DNA of 64,000 nt from Pseudofrankia saprophytica (GCF_000235425.2 NZ_KI912266.1:5143217-5207216), one strand, 5' to 3'; shown: positions 1-29,266, counted from the stretch's first letter. Numbers and translations: made by a program. Notes: generated by a model from the sequence alone, not told the origin.

Positions 1-18299
<18,299 letters not shown>

Positions 18300-18403
18300 G
18301 ATGCACGTCCTTCCGGTGATGCGGCCCTGGGGCGACGAGCGCGAACACGGTGTGGCTGGTGAACACGGTGCGGCTGGTGAGGAGGGCGCCGGGCGCGCCA
18401 AGT

Positions 18404-18430
18404 GGGCCGGCGCCCTGACGGCGCCGGCCC
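18404..18430 (-). other. Perfect GC-rich stem-loop between ligase and large NRPS genes
   Basis: An 11-bp perfect inverted repeat (GGGCCGGCGCC / GGCGCCGGCCC) with a 5-nt loop begins about 10 nt after the ligase stop codon. There is no T-tract. It could be an attenuator, a processing site or a partial terminator that sets the dosage of the 18-kb NRPS gene. A pair of 18-bp direct repeats (GAACACGGTGyGGCTGGT, 18343-18378) lies in the same 140-nt gap. Confidence 0.6.
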
Positions 18431-18439
18431 GGGGCGGCG

Positions 18440-20116
18440 CTAGCCGAGGCGGTGCCGCAGCTCCCGCTTGTCGATCTTTCCGACCGCGGTGAGCGGCAGC
18501 GCGTCGACGACCGTGAGCAGGTCGGGGAGCATGAAGCGGGCCAGCCCGCGCTCGCGCAGGAACGCCTTGAGCGCCTTGAGGGTGAGCGTCGCCCCGGATG
18601 CCAGGACGACGACCGCGCGGACGCTCTCGCCGACCTGCTCGTCGGCCGCCGCGACGACGGCGGCCTGCGCGATCGCCGGGTGGGCGAGCAGGTGCTGCTC
18701 CAGCTCGCCGGCGGAGACGTTCTCGCCACCGCGGTTGACGACGTCCTTGATCCGGCCCTCGACGACCAGGTTGCCGCTGGGGGTCCGCCGGACCAGGTCA
18801 CCGCTCTGGTAGAAGCCGTCCGGGCTGAAGGCCGTCGCGTTGTGCTCGGCGGCCCGGTAGTAGCCGCGCAGGGTGTAGGGGCCGCGGGTCCACAGCTCGC
18901 CGACCTCGCCGGGAGCGACGTCGGCACCGTCGGCGCCGACGATCCGGATCTCGTCGGCCGGCGCGAGCGGACGGCCCTGGGTGGTGAAGGCCAGCTCGTC
19001 GCCCTCGTCCAGGCGGGTGTAGTTCAGCAGCCCCTCGGCCATGCCGAAGACCTGCTGGACGCCCGCGCCGAGGGCCGGCGGGATGCGCCGGGCCAGTTCG
19101 GCGTCCAGCCGCGCGCCGCCCACCTGCAGCAGGCGCAGGCTGGAGGTGTCAGGCCGTTCCCACTCGGCCGCGTCGACCCAGATCCGCGCCAGCGCCGGCA
19201 CCAGGGCGGTCACCGTGACCCGCTCCCGCGCGATCAGGTCGAAGGCGACGTCCGGGCTGGGCGAGCTCGCCATCACCACGGTCGCCCCCACGCCGAGCGC
19301 GCCGAGGATCCCGGGGCAGGCCAGCGGGAAGTTGTGCGCCGCGGGCAGCGAGACCAGGTAGGTGTCCTCGGCGGTAAGCCCGCACAGCTCGGCACTGGCC
19401 GCCGCATTGTACGCGTAGTCCCAGTGGGTGCGCGGGATCAGCTTGGGCTTGCCGGTCGTGCCGCCCGAGATGAGCAGCACCGCGACGCCGGCCGGGTCGG
19501 GAGCGGGCGGCGTCGCGGCCCGGCCGTCGGCCCGCGCGGCGGCGCCGGCCGCCGCGAGCGCGTCGAGGCCGGTGAACTCGCCGGCCTCGCCGGCCACGAG
19601 GACGCGGCGCACGGACGGGACCGTCGCCGCGATCTCCCCCGCCAGCACGCGGTGGTCGAAACCCTCGTGGGTGTCCGGGACCGCGTAGGCGACGGCGCCG
19701 GACAGCCGGGCCAGGTGCTCGATCTCGACCCGGCGGTGCGCCGGCAGCGCCAGCACCGGGATGACGCCGAGCCGCAGCGTCGCGAACAGCAGCGCCACGA
19801 ACTCGGCACGGTTCGGCAGCTGGACCAGGACGCGGTCGCCGGGGGCGATGCCGAGCTCTGTGAGCCCGGCGGCCAGGTCGTCCGCGGCCTGGTCGAGCTC
19901 GGCGTAGGAGAGCCGGACCGGGCGTGACGCCGGCCCGGCCACGACGGCCGTGGCCGCGGCGGACCGGGCGGCCCAGTCCCGGAGCCGGTCGCCCAGCGGG
20001 CCGCCGTCCCAGTAGCCCTCGGACACGTAGCGGCGGGCGAACTCCTCCGGCCAGCGGACCCAGCCGTCCGCCGCGTCCGGCTGGGCGGTGAGGTCGGTGA
20101 CCGGCGGGGCGCTCAC
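18440..20116 (-). CDS. Salicylate-AMP ligase (DhbE/EntE/MbtA/YbtE family)
   Basis: A 558-residue stand-alone aryl-acid adenylating enzyme. It activates the aryl acid with ATP and loads it on an aryl carrier protein. The nucleotide motif SGGTTGKPK is near residue 217 and the C-terminal lysine motif GKIDKRELR is close to the end. At residues 261-269 the sequence HNFPLACPG gives Phe and Cys where DHB-specific DhbE has Tyr236 and Ser240; this Phe/Cys pair is the published signature of salicylate-specific ligases. The GTG start at 20116 overlaps the stop of the upstream fusion gene as GTGA, so translation is probably coupled. A longer open frame continues upstream to 24325 but is only a shadow of the fusion gene. 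The natural partner is the ArCP inside the 20113-25224 protein. Confidence 0.95.
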   Translation of the reverse strand: MSAPPVTDLTAQPDAADGWVRWPEEFARRYVSEGYWDGGPLGDRLRDWAARSAAATAVVAGPASRPVRLSYAELDQAADDLAAGLTELGIAPGDRVLVQLPNRAEFVALLFATLRLGVIPVLALPAHRRVEIEHLARLSGAVAYAVPDTHEGFDHRVLAGEIAATVPSVRRVLVAGEAGEFTGLDALAAAGAAARADGRAATPPAPDPAGVAVLLISGGTTGKPKLIPRTHWDYAYNAAASAELCGLTAEDTYLVSLPAAHNFPLACPGILGALGVGATVVMASSPSPDVAFDLIARERVTVTALVPALARIWVDAAEWERPDTSSLRLLQVGGARLDAELARRIPPALGAGVQQVFGMAEGLLNYTRLDEGDELAFTTQGRPLAPADEIRIVGADGADVAPGEVGELWTRGPYTLRGYYRAAEHNATAFSPDGFYQSGDLVRRTPSGNLVVEGRIKDVVNRGGENVSAGELEQHLLAHPAIAQAAVVAAADEQVGESVRAVVVLASGATLTLKALKAFLRERGLARFMLPDLLTVVDALPLTAVGKIDKRELRHRLG

Positions 20117-23100
20117 CGCTGCGTCCCGGCGACGTCGGCGGCGCCTACCTGCTCGGCCTGATCGGTCCGCGCAGCATCGTCGACCTGCTCGGGCGCGTCG
20201 GCCTGCTCGGCCACGTCGAGGAGCCGGGCCTCGATCTCGTCGTCGGAGAGCGCGGCGATCTCCCAGGCGATCGCCGCGACCCGGTCGAGGCGGCCGGGCG
20301 TGGCCTCGGCCGCGCGCATGCCGTCCGCGAGCCCCGCCACCGTCGGCGCGCCGAAGACCATCCGCACCGTCACCTCGCCGGTGTCGAGCTCCTCGCGCAG
20401 CCGCGCCACGACGGACGTGGCCAGCACGGAGTCGCCGCCGAGGGCGAAGAACTCCTCGTCTACCCCGAACTCGCCGACGTCCAGCACCTCCCGCCAGACG
20501 CTCTGGATCACCCGCTCCAGGTCCGACCGCGCCGGCGCCGAGGCGGGGCGGGGGCCGGCCTGCTCGCGCTCCAGAAGCGTGCCGACGGCGCGCCGGTCGA
20601 TCTTCCCGTTGGCGCTCAGCGGGAGCTCGGCCACCACGACGACGCGGTCGGGCACCATGTGCGGCGGCAACAGCGCCCGCAGGCCCGCCTGAACCGCCCC
20701 CTGTGCCCGCGCCTCGTCGGTCCCCGCGGTCAGGACGACGACCGCCCCGAGCGCGGGCGGGCGCCCGGCGGCGCCGGGGGTCAGCGCGGCCACCCCGGCC
20801 CGGACCCCGGGCACCGAGCCGAGCGCCGCCTCGATCTCGCCGAGCTCGACCCGGAATCCCTTGATCTTGACCTGGTGGTCGCGGCGGCCGAGGAACTCGA
20901 CGGTGCCGTCCGACTGGTAGCGGGCCAGGTCGCCGGTGCGGTACCAGCGGGCACCCTCGTGGGTGACGAACCGGTCGGCGGTGCGCTCCGGGTCGCCGCG
21001 GTAGCCGCGCGCGACGCCGGCGCCGCCGATCCACAGCTCGCCGGCCACGTGATCGGGGCAGTCGCGGCCCAGGGCGTCCACCACGCGCAGCGCGACGTTG
21101 CGAAGCGGCGTGCCGTAGGGCACCGAGCGCCACTCGGGCGGCACCGGGCCGCCCCCGGCGACCTCGCACACGGTGGAGTGGATCGCGGTCTCGGTCGTGC
21201 CGCCGAGGCCCAGGAACCGGCAGCCGGGGACGGCCGCCTCCAGCCGGCCCGGCAGATCCACGCCGACCCGGTCGCCGCCGAGCAGCACCGCGCGCAGGCT
21301 GTGGCCCAGGGGCACGCCGGTGGACAGGACCAGGTCGAGCACGGCCGGCACGCAGTTGAGGATCGTGACGCCGCCGGCGATGAGCTCGGCCCACCGGGTG
21401 GCCTCGCGCCGGGACTCCTCGTCGACGATCACGACGGCGCCGCCGCAGGACAGCGGGGCGAAGACGTCGAAGACCGACAGGTCGAAGTCGAGGGCCGAGA
21501 CGGCCAGCGTGCGGTCCGCCGGGCCCAGCCCGAGGCGGTCGATCAGGTCGTCGATGGTGTTCATCGCAGCCCGGTGACCGACCTCGACGCCCTTGGGCTG
21601 GCCGGTCGAACCCGAGGTGAACAGCACGTAGGCGGGTTCGTCCAGGCGGTGGGGATCGTCCGCCGCGCCCAGTGTGAGCGCGCCGCGCGGGGCGGCCTCG
21701 CGGGCGTCGTCGAGGCGCAGCGGGGTCACGCCGGCCGGCCATTCCTGGCCGGCCGGCAGCGCGATGACGGTGCGCAGCCCGGCCGTCGCGGCGATCTGCG
21801 CGACCCGGGCCGGCGGCTGTTCCACGCCGACCGGCACGTAGGTCGCTCCGGCCGCGAGCACGCCGAGAACGGCGACGACCTGGTCCGGCCCCTTCGGGAG
21901 GCTGACGCCGACCAGCTCGCCGCGCCGGGTGCCGCGGGCGATCAGCGCGCCGGCCACGGCCGTCGCCCGCTCGGCGAGCTCGCCGTAGGACAGCGAGCGG
22001 CTCCGGGCCGCTCCAGGCGCGGACGCCGGCTCGTCCCAGAGCAGGGCGGGCGCGTCGGGACGGCTCCGCGCCGCCGCGAAGAACCCCTCGTGCAGCAGGC
22101 GGGTAGACGCCGGCCCGGCCGTCGCCGCGACTCGGCGGCGCACCGCCCGGGTGGACTCGTCGAGCAGGCCGTCGACGGGCTGGTCCCAGGCCCCGCCGCC
22201 CGCGCTGCTCGCCGAGCCCAGGTCGGCCAGGTCGCGCACGAGCCGTTCGAACGCCGCGAACATCGCGTCGACGACGCCGGGCGCGAAGGAGCCCTCGCGG
22301 ATGTCCCAGTTGACCAGCAGCCCGCCGTCGAGCTCGGTGACCTGGGCGTCCAGCAGCACCTGCGGGCCCTGCGAGATGATCCACACCGGCTGGCCGAACT
22401 CCCGGCGCACCGGGGCGTCGAACAACTCGCCGAGGCCGAGCGCGCTGGTGAACACGACCGGCGCCAGCACCGGCTCGCCGTGGCGGCGGCCCAGGTCGCG
22501 CAGCACCTCGACGCCGGAGTAGTCCGCGTGGGCGGCGTCGGCGTGCAGCCGGGCCTGGACCTGGCGGCTGCGGTCGACGAACGGCACGCTGTCGGTCAGG
22601 TCGATCTCCAGCAGCACCGAGCTGGTGAAGTCGCCGACGACCCGGTTGACGTCGGGGTGCAGCTGCTCGCGGTCGAACAGCGGGACGTTGAGCAGGAACC
22701 GCGGCTGCGCGCTCCAGCCGCCGAGGACCTCGGCGAACGCGGTCGCGACGGCCATCGCCGGGGTCACGCCGCGCTGGTGGGCCGCGCGGCCGAGGGCCTC
22801 CCGGGCCGACGGCGGCAGCTGGAAGTGGCGCCGGGACACGCGCGGCACCGCCGCCGGGTCGCCGGGTGTGGCTGGCTCGCCGGTGCCTCCGGTCGCCACC
22901 GGGGTCGACGCGAGCGCGAGCTGGGGCGCGCCCGGCAGGCTGGGCAGGCGGTCGAGCCAGGCGGCACGGGCCTGGGTCACCGCCTCCGGACGGGCGGCGC
23001 CGTGCTCCGCCCGGTAGCGGCGGTAGCTGTAGGCCAGCGGGGGCGCGACGTCGTCCGGGCGCTCGTACAGGTCGGCCAGGTCGGCGAGCAGCACGCGGTA

Positions 23101-25224
23101 GCTGACGGCGTCCGCGGCGACCATGTCGACGTCGAGGTGGAACCGGGTCGCGCCGCCGGGCCGCAGGCTGAGCGCGGTCGAGAAGACCTCGCCCCGCTCG
23201 ATGTCCAGCATCTGGTGGGACAGTGCGTCGCGGACGGCGGCCAGCCGGGCGGTGGCGGTGTCCTCGTCGAGGTCGCGCAGGTCGTGGACGGTCAGCCCGC
23301 GCCAGCCGGAGACCGGCTCGACGACCTGGCCGCCGTTGTCGGTGATCCGGGTACGCAGGGCCTCGTGCCGCTCGACGAGCCGCTCGATCGCGGCCGACAG
23401 CCGGGCCGGCTCGAGGCCGCTCCCGTCGAACTCGGTGTAGATGTGGGCGGCGACGCCCCCGTAGGTCTGGCCCGCGGCGCGCCCGACCCAGTAGGCGTGC
23501 TGCATGAGCGCCAGCGGGAACTCGGCGCCGGCCTCGGGCTCCGCCGCCGCGGAACCCACTGGCCCGACGGCCGCCGGCGTCGTCCCGGTCCCGGCCTCGG
23601 CCTCGGTCCGCGGCGGGGCCGAGGGCCGCCGGCTGGTCAGCAGCTTGAACCAGCCGTCGAGGGTCGGGGTCTCGGCCAGCTCCGCGAAGTTGACCTCGAT
23701 CCCGGCCCGCCGCCACTGCCCGATCGCCTTGATCAGGGCGATCGACTCCAGGCCCAGTTCGAACAGGTTGTCCTGGTCCCCCAGCGCCGCCGGGTCCTCC
23801 TCCAGCAGCTCGGCGACGGCGCGCCGCAACGCCTCGAGGTCCTCTGCCGCCACCGAACCGACCAGCCCCGAGCCGGGGGCGACCGCGGCCGGCGCTGGCG
23901 CCACGGGCGGCCGGGCCGGCACGAGGAAGCGGCTGACGCTGCGCAGCTTCTCGCGCGTCTCCTCCAGCTCCCGCTCCGGGCGCGACGCCCCGACGATGCC
24001 GGCGCCGGCGCGCAGCCAGGTACGGCCATCGCGCTGGAACACCGTGCGCAGGACGAGGGCGGCGTCGATGGCGCCGTCCGAGGTCGCGCTGATCACGGCG
24101 CCGCTGTAGAGGGCGCGCTGCCGCGGCTCGTAGCCGCGGATCGCGGCGCACGCGGCGTCCTTCGGCACGCCGGTCGCCGTGATCGACGGGAAGACGGCGG
24201 CCAGCGCGTCCCAGCCGTCCTTGCCGGGAACGAGCCGGCCGCTGACCCGCGAGGCCAGGTGCTGGACGCTGCCCCGCTCCAGGACGTTCATGAACTCGTC
24301 CACGACCAGCGTGCCCGGCGCGCACAGCGGCCGCAGCTCGTCCTGGACCGCCTGTACCGACACCGCGTGCTCGTAGATCTCCTTCGGGTCGCGCAGCAGG
24401 TCGTCGCGCCGGCCCGCGTCGCCGTCGTCGCCGAGCAGCGCCCTGGTGCCGGCCAGCGGCTGGCTGGAGACCCGGCCGTCGGCGCTGACCTCGACCACGG
24501 TCTCCGGGCTGAAGCCGATCGCGCGCTCACCGGCCAGGTCGACCAGGAAGGACCGGGCGGGCGTGTTGCCGCGCCGGCCCAGCTCGTAGGTCGCGACCAG
24601 GTCGATCTCGCCCTCGACCGGGACGACCCGGGAGGCGATCACCTTGCGGATCCGGCCGGCCGCGATGTCCTCGACGGCACGCGCGACCGTGCGCCGGTAC
24701 TCGTCGGCGTCGTGCTCAAGGTCGGCCAGCGGCCGGGCCTCGCCCGCCACGGCGGCGTCCGCGCCGGTCAGGATCGCGGCCAGGGCGTCCAGGTCGGCCG
24801 GGTCGGCCGCGCGCAGCAGCGCGCCGGTCGCCGACAGCCGCGCCTCGCGGGCCGGGATGACCAGATGGGCGAGCGGGTCGGCGCTGACCGGCCCGGGCAG
24901 CCCGAGCTCGCGGGGGCCGAGCTCGAAGCCGGCCCAGCCGCACGCCCGCCAGTCCGCGATCGGCAGGACCGACAGGACGCGGGCGAGGGCGCGCAGCGGG
25001 GAGCCCTCGACCGGTTCCACCCGCCAGCCGCCGTCCGTCCGGTAGCGGATCTCGTCCCAGTACAGGACGATCTCGGCCAGGGCGCCCGAGCCGCAGCGCC
25101 ATTCGCCGTCCTGCTCGTACACGGTGACCGGAGCGGCCGCGCCGCGGGCGAACCGGGCCGCCGCCGCGAGCGGGTCGCCCACTCCGGGCACCGTCCGTTC
25201 GCGGTAGACCACCGGAGCCGTCAT
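20113..25224 (-). CDS. Fused salicylate synthase-ArCP-Cy-A-T siderophore starter synthetase
   Basis: A 1,703-residue protein. Residues 1 to about 435 are an MbtI/Irp9-type chorismate-binding salicylate synthase: [10 protein letters not shown] near 237, QPLAGTRA near 255, KEIYEH at 281, ERGSVQHL near 317, [10 protein letters not shown] near 401, then a Glu-rich C-terminal helix. A Pro/Ala linker leads to an aryl carrier domain ([12 protein letters not shown]; phosphopantetheine Ser near 494). Next come a heterocyclisation domain (DMVAADAVS, the DxxxxDxxS motif, at 700-708), an A domain ([11 protein letters not shown] near 1200; pocket DLFNLGLIH, of the Ser/Thr/Cys group) and a T domain ([10 protein letters not shown] near 1595). 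It should make salicylate, carry it as the aryl thioester and form a salicyl-oxazoline or thiazoline. The ATG at 25224 overlaps the MbtH-like stop as ATGA; an upstream in-frame start at 25422 lies inside the MbtH-like gene and was rejected. Salicylate synthases are normally separate proteins, so this fusion is unusual. Confidence 0.95.
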   Translation of the reverse strand: MTAPVVYRERTVPGVGDPLAAAARFARGAAAPVTVYEQDGEWRCGSGALAEIVLYWDEIRYRTDGGWRVEPVEGSPLRALARVLSVLPIADWRACGWAGFELGPRELGLPGPVSADPLAHLVIPAREARLSATGALLRAADPADLDALAAILTGADAAVAGEARPLADLEHDADEYRRTVARAVEDIAAGRIRKVIASRVVPVEGEIDLVATYELGRRGNTPARSFLVDLAGERAIGFSPETVVEVSADGRVSSQPLAGTRALLGDDGDAGRRDDLLRDPKEIYEHAVSVQAVQDELRPLCAPGTLVVDEFMNVLERGSVQHLASRVSGRLVPGKDGWDALAAVFPSITATGVPKDAACAAIRGYEPRQRALYSGAVISATSDGAIDAALVLRTVFQRDGRTWLRAGAGIVGASRPERELEETREKLRSVSRFLVPARPPVAPAPAAVAPGSGLVGSVAAEDLEALRRAVAELLEEDPAALGDQDNLFELGLESIALIKAIGQWRRAGIEVNFAELAETPTLDGWFKLLTSRRPSAPPRTEAEAGTGTTPAAVGPVGSAAAEPEAGAEFPLALMQHAYWVGRAAGQTYGGVAAHIYTEFDGSGLEPARLSAAIERLVERHEALRTRITDNGGQVVEPVSGWRGLTVHDLRDLDEDTATARLAAVRDALSHQMLDIERGEVFSTALSLRPGGATRFHLDVDMVAADAVSYRVLLADLADLYERPDDVAPPLAYSYRRYRAEHGAARPEAVTQARAAWLDRLPSLPGAPQLALASTPVATGGTGEPATPGDPAAVPRVSRRHFQLPPSAREALGRAAHQRGVTPAMAVATAFAEVLGGWSAQPRFLLNVPLFDREQLHPDVNRVVGDFTSSVLLEIDLTDSVPFVDRSRQVQARLHADAAHADYSGVEVLRDLGRRHGEPVLAPVVFTSALGLGELFDAPVRREFGQPVWIISQGPQVLLDAQVTELDGGLLVNWDIREGSFAPGVVDAMFAAFERLVRDLADLGSASSAGGGAWDQPVDGLLDESTRAVRRRVAATAGPASTRLLHEGFFAAARSRPDAPALLWDEPASAPGAARSRSLSYGELAERATAVAGALIARGTRRGELVGVSLPKGPDQVVAVLGVLAAGATYVPVGVEQPPARVAQIAATAGLRTVIALPAGQEWPAGVTPLRLDDAREAAPRGALTLGAADDPHRLDEPAYVLFTSGSTGQPKGVEVGHRAAMNTIDDLIDRLGLGPADRTLAVSALDFDLSVFDVFAPLSCGGAVVIVDEESRREATRWAELIAGGVTILNCVPAVLDLVLSTGVPLGHSLRAVLLGGDRVGVDLPGRLEAAVPGCRFLGLGGTTETAIHSTVCEVAGGGPVPPEWRSVPYGTPLRNVALRVVDALGRDCPDHVAGELWIGGAGVARGYRGDPERTADRFVTHEGARWYRTGDLARYQSDGTVEFLGRRDHQVKIKGFRVELGEIEAALGSVPGVRAGVAALTPGAAGRPPALGAVVVLTAGTDEARAQGAVQAGLRALLPPHMVPDRVVVVAELPLSANGKIDRRAVGTLLEREQAGPRPASAPARSDLERVIQSVWREVLDVGEFGVDEEFFALGGDSVLATSVVARLREELDTGEVTVRMVFGAPTVAGLADGMRAAEATPGRLDRVAAIAWEIAALSDDEIEARLLDVAEQADAPEQVDDAARTDQAEQVGAADVAGTQR

Positions 25225-25496
25225 CGCGACGTACCGGACTCGACGCCGTCGCGGCTGGCGTGGACGGCGAGCGAGGCCGGGCGGTCGGCCTCCATCCGGG
25301 CGATCAGGCTGGCCGGACGCAGGTCCGTCCAGTTGGCCTCCACGTACTCCAGGCAGGACGCCCGGCTCGCGGCCCCGTGCACGGTCGTCCAGCCCGCCGG
25401 CACCGGCGCGAACGTCGGCCACAGCGAGTGCTGGCCCTCCGCGTTGACCAGGACGTAGAAGCTGCCCATCTCGTCATCGAACGGGTTGGTCGACAT
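25221..25496 (-). CDS. MbtH-like protein, NRPS adenylation partner
   Basis: A 91-residue protein with the family signature [24 protein letters not shown], followed by [10 protein letters not shown] and a WTDLRP tail. MbtH-like proteins bind A domains and are needed for their solubility or activity. The C-terminal 20 residues or so extend past the usual core. It is the first gene of the biosynthetic operon, has AAGGAG 11-14 nt before the ATG, lies 65 nt downstream of a near-perfect iron box, and overlaps the next gene by 4 nt. It probably serves the A domains of both NRPS proteins encoded downstream. Confidence 0.96.
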   Translation of the reverse strand: MSTNPFDDEMGSFYVLVNAEGQHSLWPTFAPVPAGWTTVHGAASRASCLEYVEANWTDLRPASLIARMEADRPASLAVHASRDGVESGTSR

Positions 25497-25561
25497 GAGG
25501 TGCCCGTCTCCTTGGATCTCTGCCCGCTGAGTCTCAGCCCGCGACTTAGGCTCGCTTTACT

Positions 25562-25580
25562 TTAGGTAATCCTTACCTAA
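25562..25580 (-). promoter_or_regulatory. Iron box (DmdR/IdeR-type operator) of the biosynthetic operon
   Basis: TTAGGTAATCCTTACCTAA is a palindrome with 8-bp arms around a 3-nt centre. It matches the actinobacterial iron-box consensus TTAGGTTAGGCTAACCTAA at most positions and sits just upstream of the MbtH-like gene. This implies iron-dependent repression of the NRPS operon. Confidence 0.9.
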
Positions 25581-25643
25581 AATCGCCACATTCGTCTACC
25601 CCTGTGGGTCCGGATTCCTGTAGCTCCGGCTCGCCGAGCCGGG

Positions 25644-27395
25644 TCAGCTCAGCCGGCCGGCCTCGACCCGCACGACCCGGGGCAGGCGCTCGATGGTGGT
25701 CGGCCGGTGCGCGATCACGATCAGGGTCCGGCCGGGCCGGAAGCGTTCGACGGCCGTCTCCAGGCGGCGCGCGATGTCCGGGTCGAGGTCGGCCGTCGCC
25801 TCGTCGAGCACCAGCACCGGCGGGTCGACCAGCGCGGCCCGCAGCAGCCCGACGATCTGCCGCTCGCCCGCCGACAGCCGGTCCCCGCGCGCGCCCAGGT
25901 CCGCGTCCAGCCCGCCCGGCCGCCGGGCGACCCAGTCCGCCAGGCCGAGGAGCTCGACCGCGCGCTCCATCGCCGCCCGGTCCGGCGCGCCAGGCGTGAG
26001 TGCCAGGTTCTCGGCCAGCGTGCCGGTGATGATGTGCACCTGCTGGGGGATGAGGACGATCCGCGACCGGACCCGTTCCGGCGGGACGGAGCGCAGGTCG
26101 ACGCCGCCGTAGCGCACCGTCCCCACGTCCGGCTCGTAGAGCCCGGCCAGCAGCTTGGCCAGCGTGGTCTTGCCGGATCCGGTGGCGCCGACCAGGCCGG
26201 CCCGGTCCCCGGCGGGGAAGGTGACCGAGACGCCGCGCAGCACGTCCGCGCCGTCGACGTAGCCGAACCTCACCCCGTCCGCGACCAGGTCGCCACGCGC
26301 CGGCAGGTCGCTCCCCCGCCCCGGCGGCCCGTCCGACCCCGACACCTCGAGGGATCTGGCCGTCTCGATGTACACGGGCGCCTCGGCGTGGCCGGTCGCG
26401 GCGGCCGGCGGCAGCGTCTCGAGCAGGTCCGTCAGACGGGCGAGGCCCACCCGGGCCAGCTGGGCCTGCCCGGCCAGCCCCGCGAGGGTGAGCCAGCTCT
26501 CGAACAGGTTGCGGGTCGCGACCACGAACACGACGACCGTGCCCACGCCCAGGTGCCCCGCCCGCACGAGCCAGACGCTCAGCAGCAGCAGCGCCGCGGT
26601 GGCCAGGCCCTCGATCATCCCGAACAGCTCCAGGCGGTTCTGGACGGCGATCGTCCGGTCACCCGCCCGCAGTAGCTCGTCGTTGTCCGCCCTGAACCGG
26701 CGGACCCACTCGTCCGGCCGGCCCGGCGCCACCAGCGCCTCGAGCGCGCCCAGCGACTCGGTGAAGGTCGCGGTCATCGCCGCGTCCGCCGCCGCCTGCC
26801 GGCCGAACGCCGCCGGTGCGCCCCGGTTGAACCAGGTCACGACCACGAACGCGACCGGCACGAACAACACGAGGAGCAGCAGCGCGAGCAGCCACGAGTA
26901 GACCAGCAGCAGCACTGTGGTCAGGACGACGGTGAGGCTCATGCCGATCAGGTTGGGCAGCTGGTCGCGCAGGAAGAGGGTCAGGTCGGAGATCTCACCG
27001 GTCGAGCGGCGCAGCAGGTCGCCCGTCCGGTGCGCCTCGATGAAGCGCAGCGGCGCGCCGGCGAGGCGTTCGACGACGAGGTCGCGCAGGCCGCGGATCG
27101 TCCGTTCCCCGGCCGCCGACAGCAGCACCTCGGACCACCGCAGCAGGAACATCCGGGCGACGACGAGCCCGGCCATCAGGACGACCGCCCACCACAGCCG
27201 GCCCCGGTCGCCGGCCGTCACGGCGTCGACACCCGCGCCGATCACCGGGGCGATGCCCACCACCGCCGCGGTGCTCGCCAGGCTCGCTAGCACCGCGCCG
27301 GCCAGGATCGCCCGGTGCGGCCGCAGGTAGGGCCAGAACCGCCGGAACACCCCGGCGGTGGACGGCTCGTCGGCCAGCACCCGGACCTCAGCCAT
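25644..27395 (-). CDS. ABC half-transporter, exporter type, partner of upstream gene
   Basis: 583 residues: six-helix membrane domain (residues 1 to about 310) and an ATPase domain with Walker A GATGSGKTT near 400, signature LSAGERQ near 505, Walker B VLVLDEATADLD and H-loop IAHRPTT. Its ATG at 27395 overlaps the end of the preceding half-transporter by 8 nt, so the two probably form a heterodimer. The pair lies between the uptake genes and the NRPS operon behind its own iron box. Export of the finished siderophore is the most likely role; import as in mycobacterial IrtAB is the alternative. No N-terminal siderophore-reductase domain is present. Confidence 0.92.
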   Translation of the reverse strand: MAEVRVLADEPSTAGVFRRFWPYLRPHRAILAGAVLASLASTAAVVGIAPVIGAGVDAVTAGDRGRLWWAVVLMAGLVVARMFLLRWSEVLLSAAGERTIRGLRDLVVERLAGAPLRFIEAHRTGDLLRRSTGEISDLTLFLRDQLPNLIGMSLTVVLTTVLLLVYSWLLALLLLVLFVPVAFVVVTWFNRGAPAAFGRQAAADAAMTATFTESLGALEALVAPGRPDEWVRRFRADNDELLRAGDRTIAVQNRLELFGMIEGLATAALLLLSVWLVRAGHLGVGTVVVFVVATRNLFESWLTLAGLAGQAQLARVGLARLTDLLETLPPAAATGHAEAPVYIETARSLEVSGSDGPPGRGSDLPARGDLVADGVRFGYVDGADVLRGVSVTFPAGDRAGLVGATGSGKTTLAKLLAGLYEPDVGTVRYGGVDLRSVPPERVRSRIVLIPQQVHIITGTLAENLALTPGAPDRAAMERAVELLGLADWVARRPGGLDADLGARGDRLSAGERQIVGLLRAALVDPPVLVLDEATADLDPDIARRLETAVERFRPGRTLIVIAHRPTTIERLPRVVRVEAGRLS

Positions 27396-29169
27396 TCCCG
27401 CCTCCCACCCCGACGGTCTCGTCGTCGCCCTGCTCCCCCGCCGGCACGGATTCCCGTGCCGGCCCCGGCCGCGGCGTGCCGTCGGAGGGCGCGGGCGTGC
27501 CGTCCGCCGTCAGCCGCAGCACGCGGTCGGCGGCGGCGAGGACGGACGGGCGATGGGAGATCACGACGAGCGCGGACTCGGGCGACCACGCCCGCAGCCG
27601 GCGCAGGATCGTGGCCTCGGTCGCGGCGTCGACGGCCGCGGTGACGTCGTCGAGGATGAGGACGTCCGGGCGGCCGACCAGCCCGCGGGCCAGCGCGAGT
27701 CGCTGCCCCTGGCCGCCGGACACGGACGCCCCGCGCTCGCCGAGCTCGGTGTCGTAGCCGTCGGGCAGGCTCATCACGAAGTCGTCGACGGCGGCGACCT
27801 CGCACGCCGCCCGCAGCTTGCCGAGCTCGATCTCGCGGCCGACCCGCAGGTTGTCCGCGACGGTGCCGGCGAGGATCAGCGGCCGCTGCGGCACGAGGCC
27901 GATCCGGCGGGACAGCTCGAGGCGGGAGACCCGGCGCAGGTCGACGCCGCCCAGGCCGACCGCGCCGGTCGCCGGGTCCTCCAGCCGGCACAGCAGGTGG
28001 GCGAGCGTGGACTTGCCGCTGCCCGTCGGGCCGGTCACGGCGACGAACTCGCCCGGCTCGACGCGCAGGTCGACCGGGCCGAGCACCCGGCGCCCGTCGC
28101 GGTGCGCGGTCGCGGCGGTGGCGCGCAGCGAGCCGCGCGGCGGCGGGGTCTCGGCGTCGGCCGGGTCGTCGTCCTCGACCGAGGTGTCCAGGACCTCGGC
28201 GATGCGCCCGGCCGCGACCCGGGCCTGGCCCCGCTGGGAGAGCAGATCGACCGCGACCGTGACGGCCAGCGTCAGGGTCGTCATCCAGGAGGTGAAGGCG
28301 ACCAGTCCGCCGATGGTGAGGTCGCCGCGCAGCGCCGCCAACCCGCCGACGGCCAGCCCGGCCGCGATCGAGAGCCGGGGCACCGCCGGCGGGATGGCCG
28401 TCCACGACGCCGAGACGCGCGCGGCCGCCATGGTGTGCGTGGTGAGCACCGCGCTGCGGTCGTGGTGGCGGCGGACGAGGGCCGACTCGCCGCCGATGCC
28501 GCGCACCGCGGCGCTGGCCGAGAGCAGGTCGTCCACGGCGTCGGCCCGGGCGGCGAACGCGCCGGAGAGCTTCTCGTTCGCCGCGTCGAACCGGCTCGGG
28601 AAGTACGCGTTCGCGAGCGCCACGAGCGGGATGGTCACCACGCCCACGACGAGCAGCGGCCAGGAGAGCAGGGCGAAGGCGGGCAGGACGACCAGGACGG
28701 TCACGACGATGCGGACCCAGATGGCGAGGCTCTGCACCCACAGCCGGACCAGGTCGACGTCCCGGGTCACCCGGGTGGCCAGGTCGCCGTGCCCGTAGCG
28801 GGCCAGCGCGGGGCGGTCGAACGCGGACACGCGCTGGACCAACGCCGCGCGCAGCGTGTGCGCGACGCGGTTGGCGGCCCGGCCTGACCACCACTGCCCG
28901 CCGGCGGCGCCGAGCATGAACACGACGGCGACCAGCGCCGTCAGCCCGGCCCAGACGAGCGTGCCGTGCACCGAACGCGGGGTGATGCCCCGGTCGAGGG
29001 CGCGCTGGATCCCCCACGGGAGGGCGAGCATCCCGGCCTGCTGGACGACCGTCGCCATCCCGCCGAGAGCCAGCTCGCGGCGTCGTGCCCGCAGTTGCGC
29101 CCTCAGCAGTCGGATGCCCGCCGTGCTGTCCAACCCCGCACCGTCCTGACCGGATCGAGCCCGCGCCAT
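27388..29169 (-). CDS. ABC half-transporter, exporter type, with Asp in place of the catalytic Glu
   Basis: 593 residues from ATG 29169; the open frame runs further upstream but would pass through the iron box, so that part is leader. After a basic N-terminus the membrane domain is followed by the ATPase domain: Walker A GPTGSGKST near 380, signature VSGGQGQ near 480, then LILDDVTAAVD, where the usual catalytic Glu after Walker B is Asp, and H-loop ISHRPS. A weakened second ATP site of this kind is typical of one member of a heterodimeric exporter. It overlaps its partner (25644-27395) by 8 nt. It is probably iron-repressed through the box at 29267-29285. Confidence 0.9.
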   Translation of the reverse strand: MARARSGQDGAGLDSTAGIRLLRAQLRARRRELALGGMATVVQQAGMLALPWGIQRALDRGITPRSVHGTLVWAGLTALVAVVFMLGAAGGQWWSGRAANRVAHTLRAALVQRVSAFDRPALARYGHGDLATRVTRDVDLVRLWVQSLAIWVRIVVTVLVVLPAFALLSWPLLVVGVVTIPLVALANAYFPSRFDAANEKLSGAFAARADAVDDLLSASAAVRGIGGESALVRRHHDRSAVLTTHTMAAARVSASWTAIPPAVPRLSIAAGLAVGGLAALRGDLTIGGLVAFTSWMTTLTLAVTVAVDLLSQRGQARVAAGRIAEVLDTSVEDDDPADAETPPPRGSLRATAATAHRDGRRVLGPVDLRVEPGEFVAVTGPTGSGKSTLAHLLCRLEDPATGAVGLGGVDLRRVSRLELSRRIGLVPQRPLILAGTVADNLRVGREIELGKLRAACEVAAVDDFVMSLPDGYDTELGERGASVSGGQGQRLALARGLVGRPDVLILDDVTAAVDAATEATILRRLRAWSPESALVVISHRPSVLAAADRVLRLTADGTPAPSDGTPRPGPARESVPAGEQGDDETVGVGGGNG

Positions 29170-29266
29170 CCGACCAGCCGCTGGGCGCGGCTGCAGGCGG
29201 GCGAGGTCGACAGCCCGCGGCCCGCATGATCGGAGACAGCGAGCAGCGGTTACCTGCCCGAGAAAC

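Noticed and set aside
20117-24325. Upstream extension of the ligase frame to 24325
   Set aside because: Overlaps the fusion gene in another frame and is low complexity; the ligase homology begins at the GTGA overlap at 20116.
20659-25458. 1,599-codon plus-strand open frame
   Set aside because: Antisense shadow of the salicylate synthase fusion gene, which has complete domain motifs.
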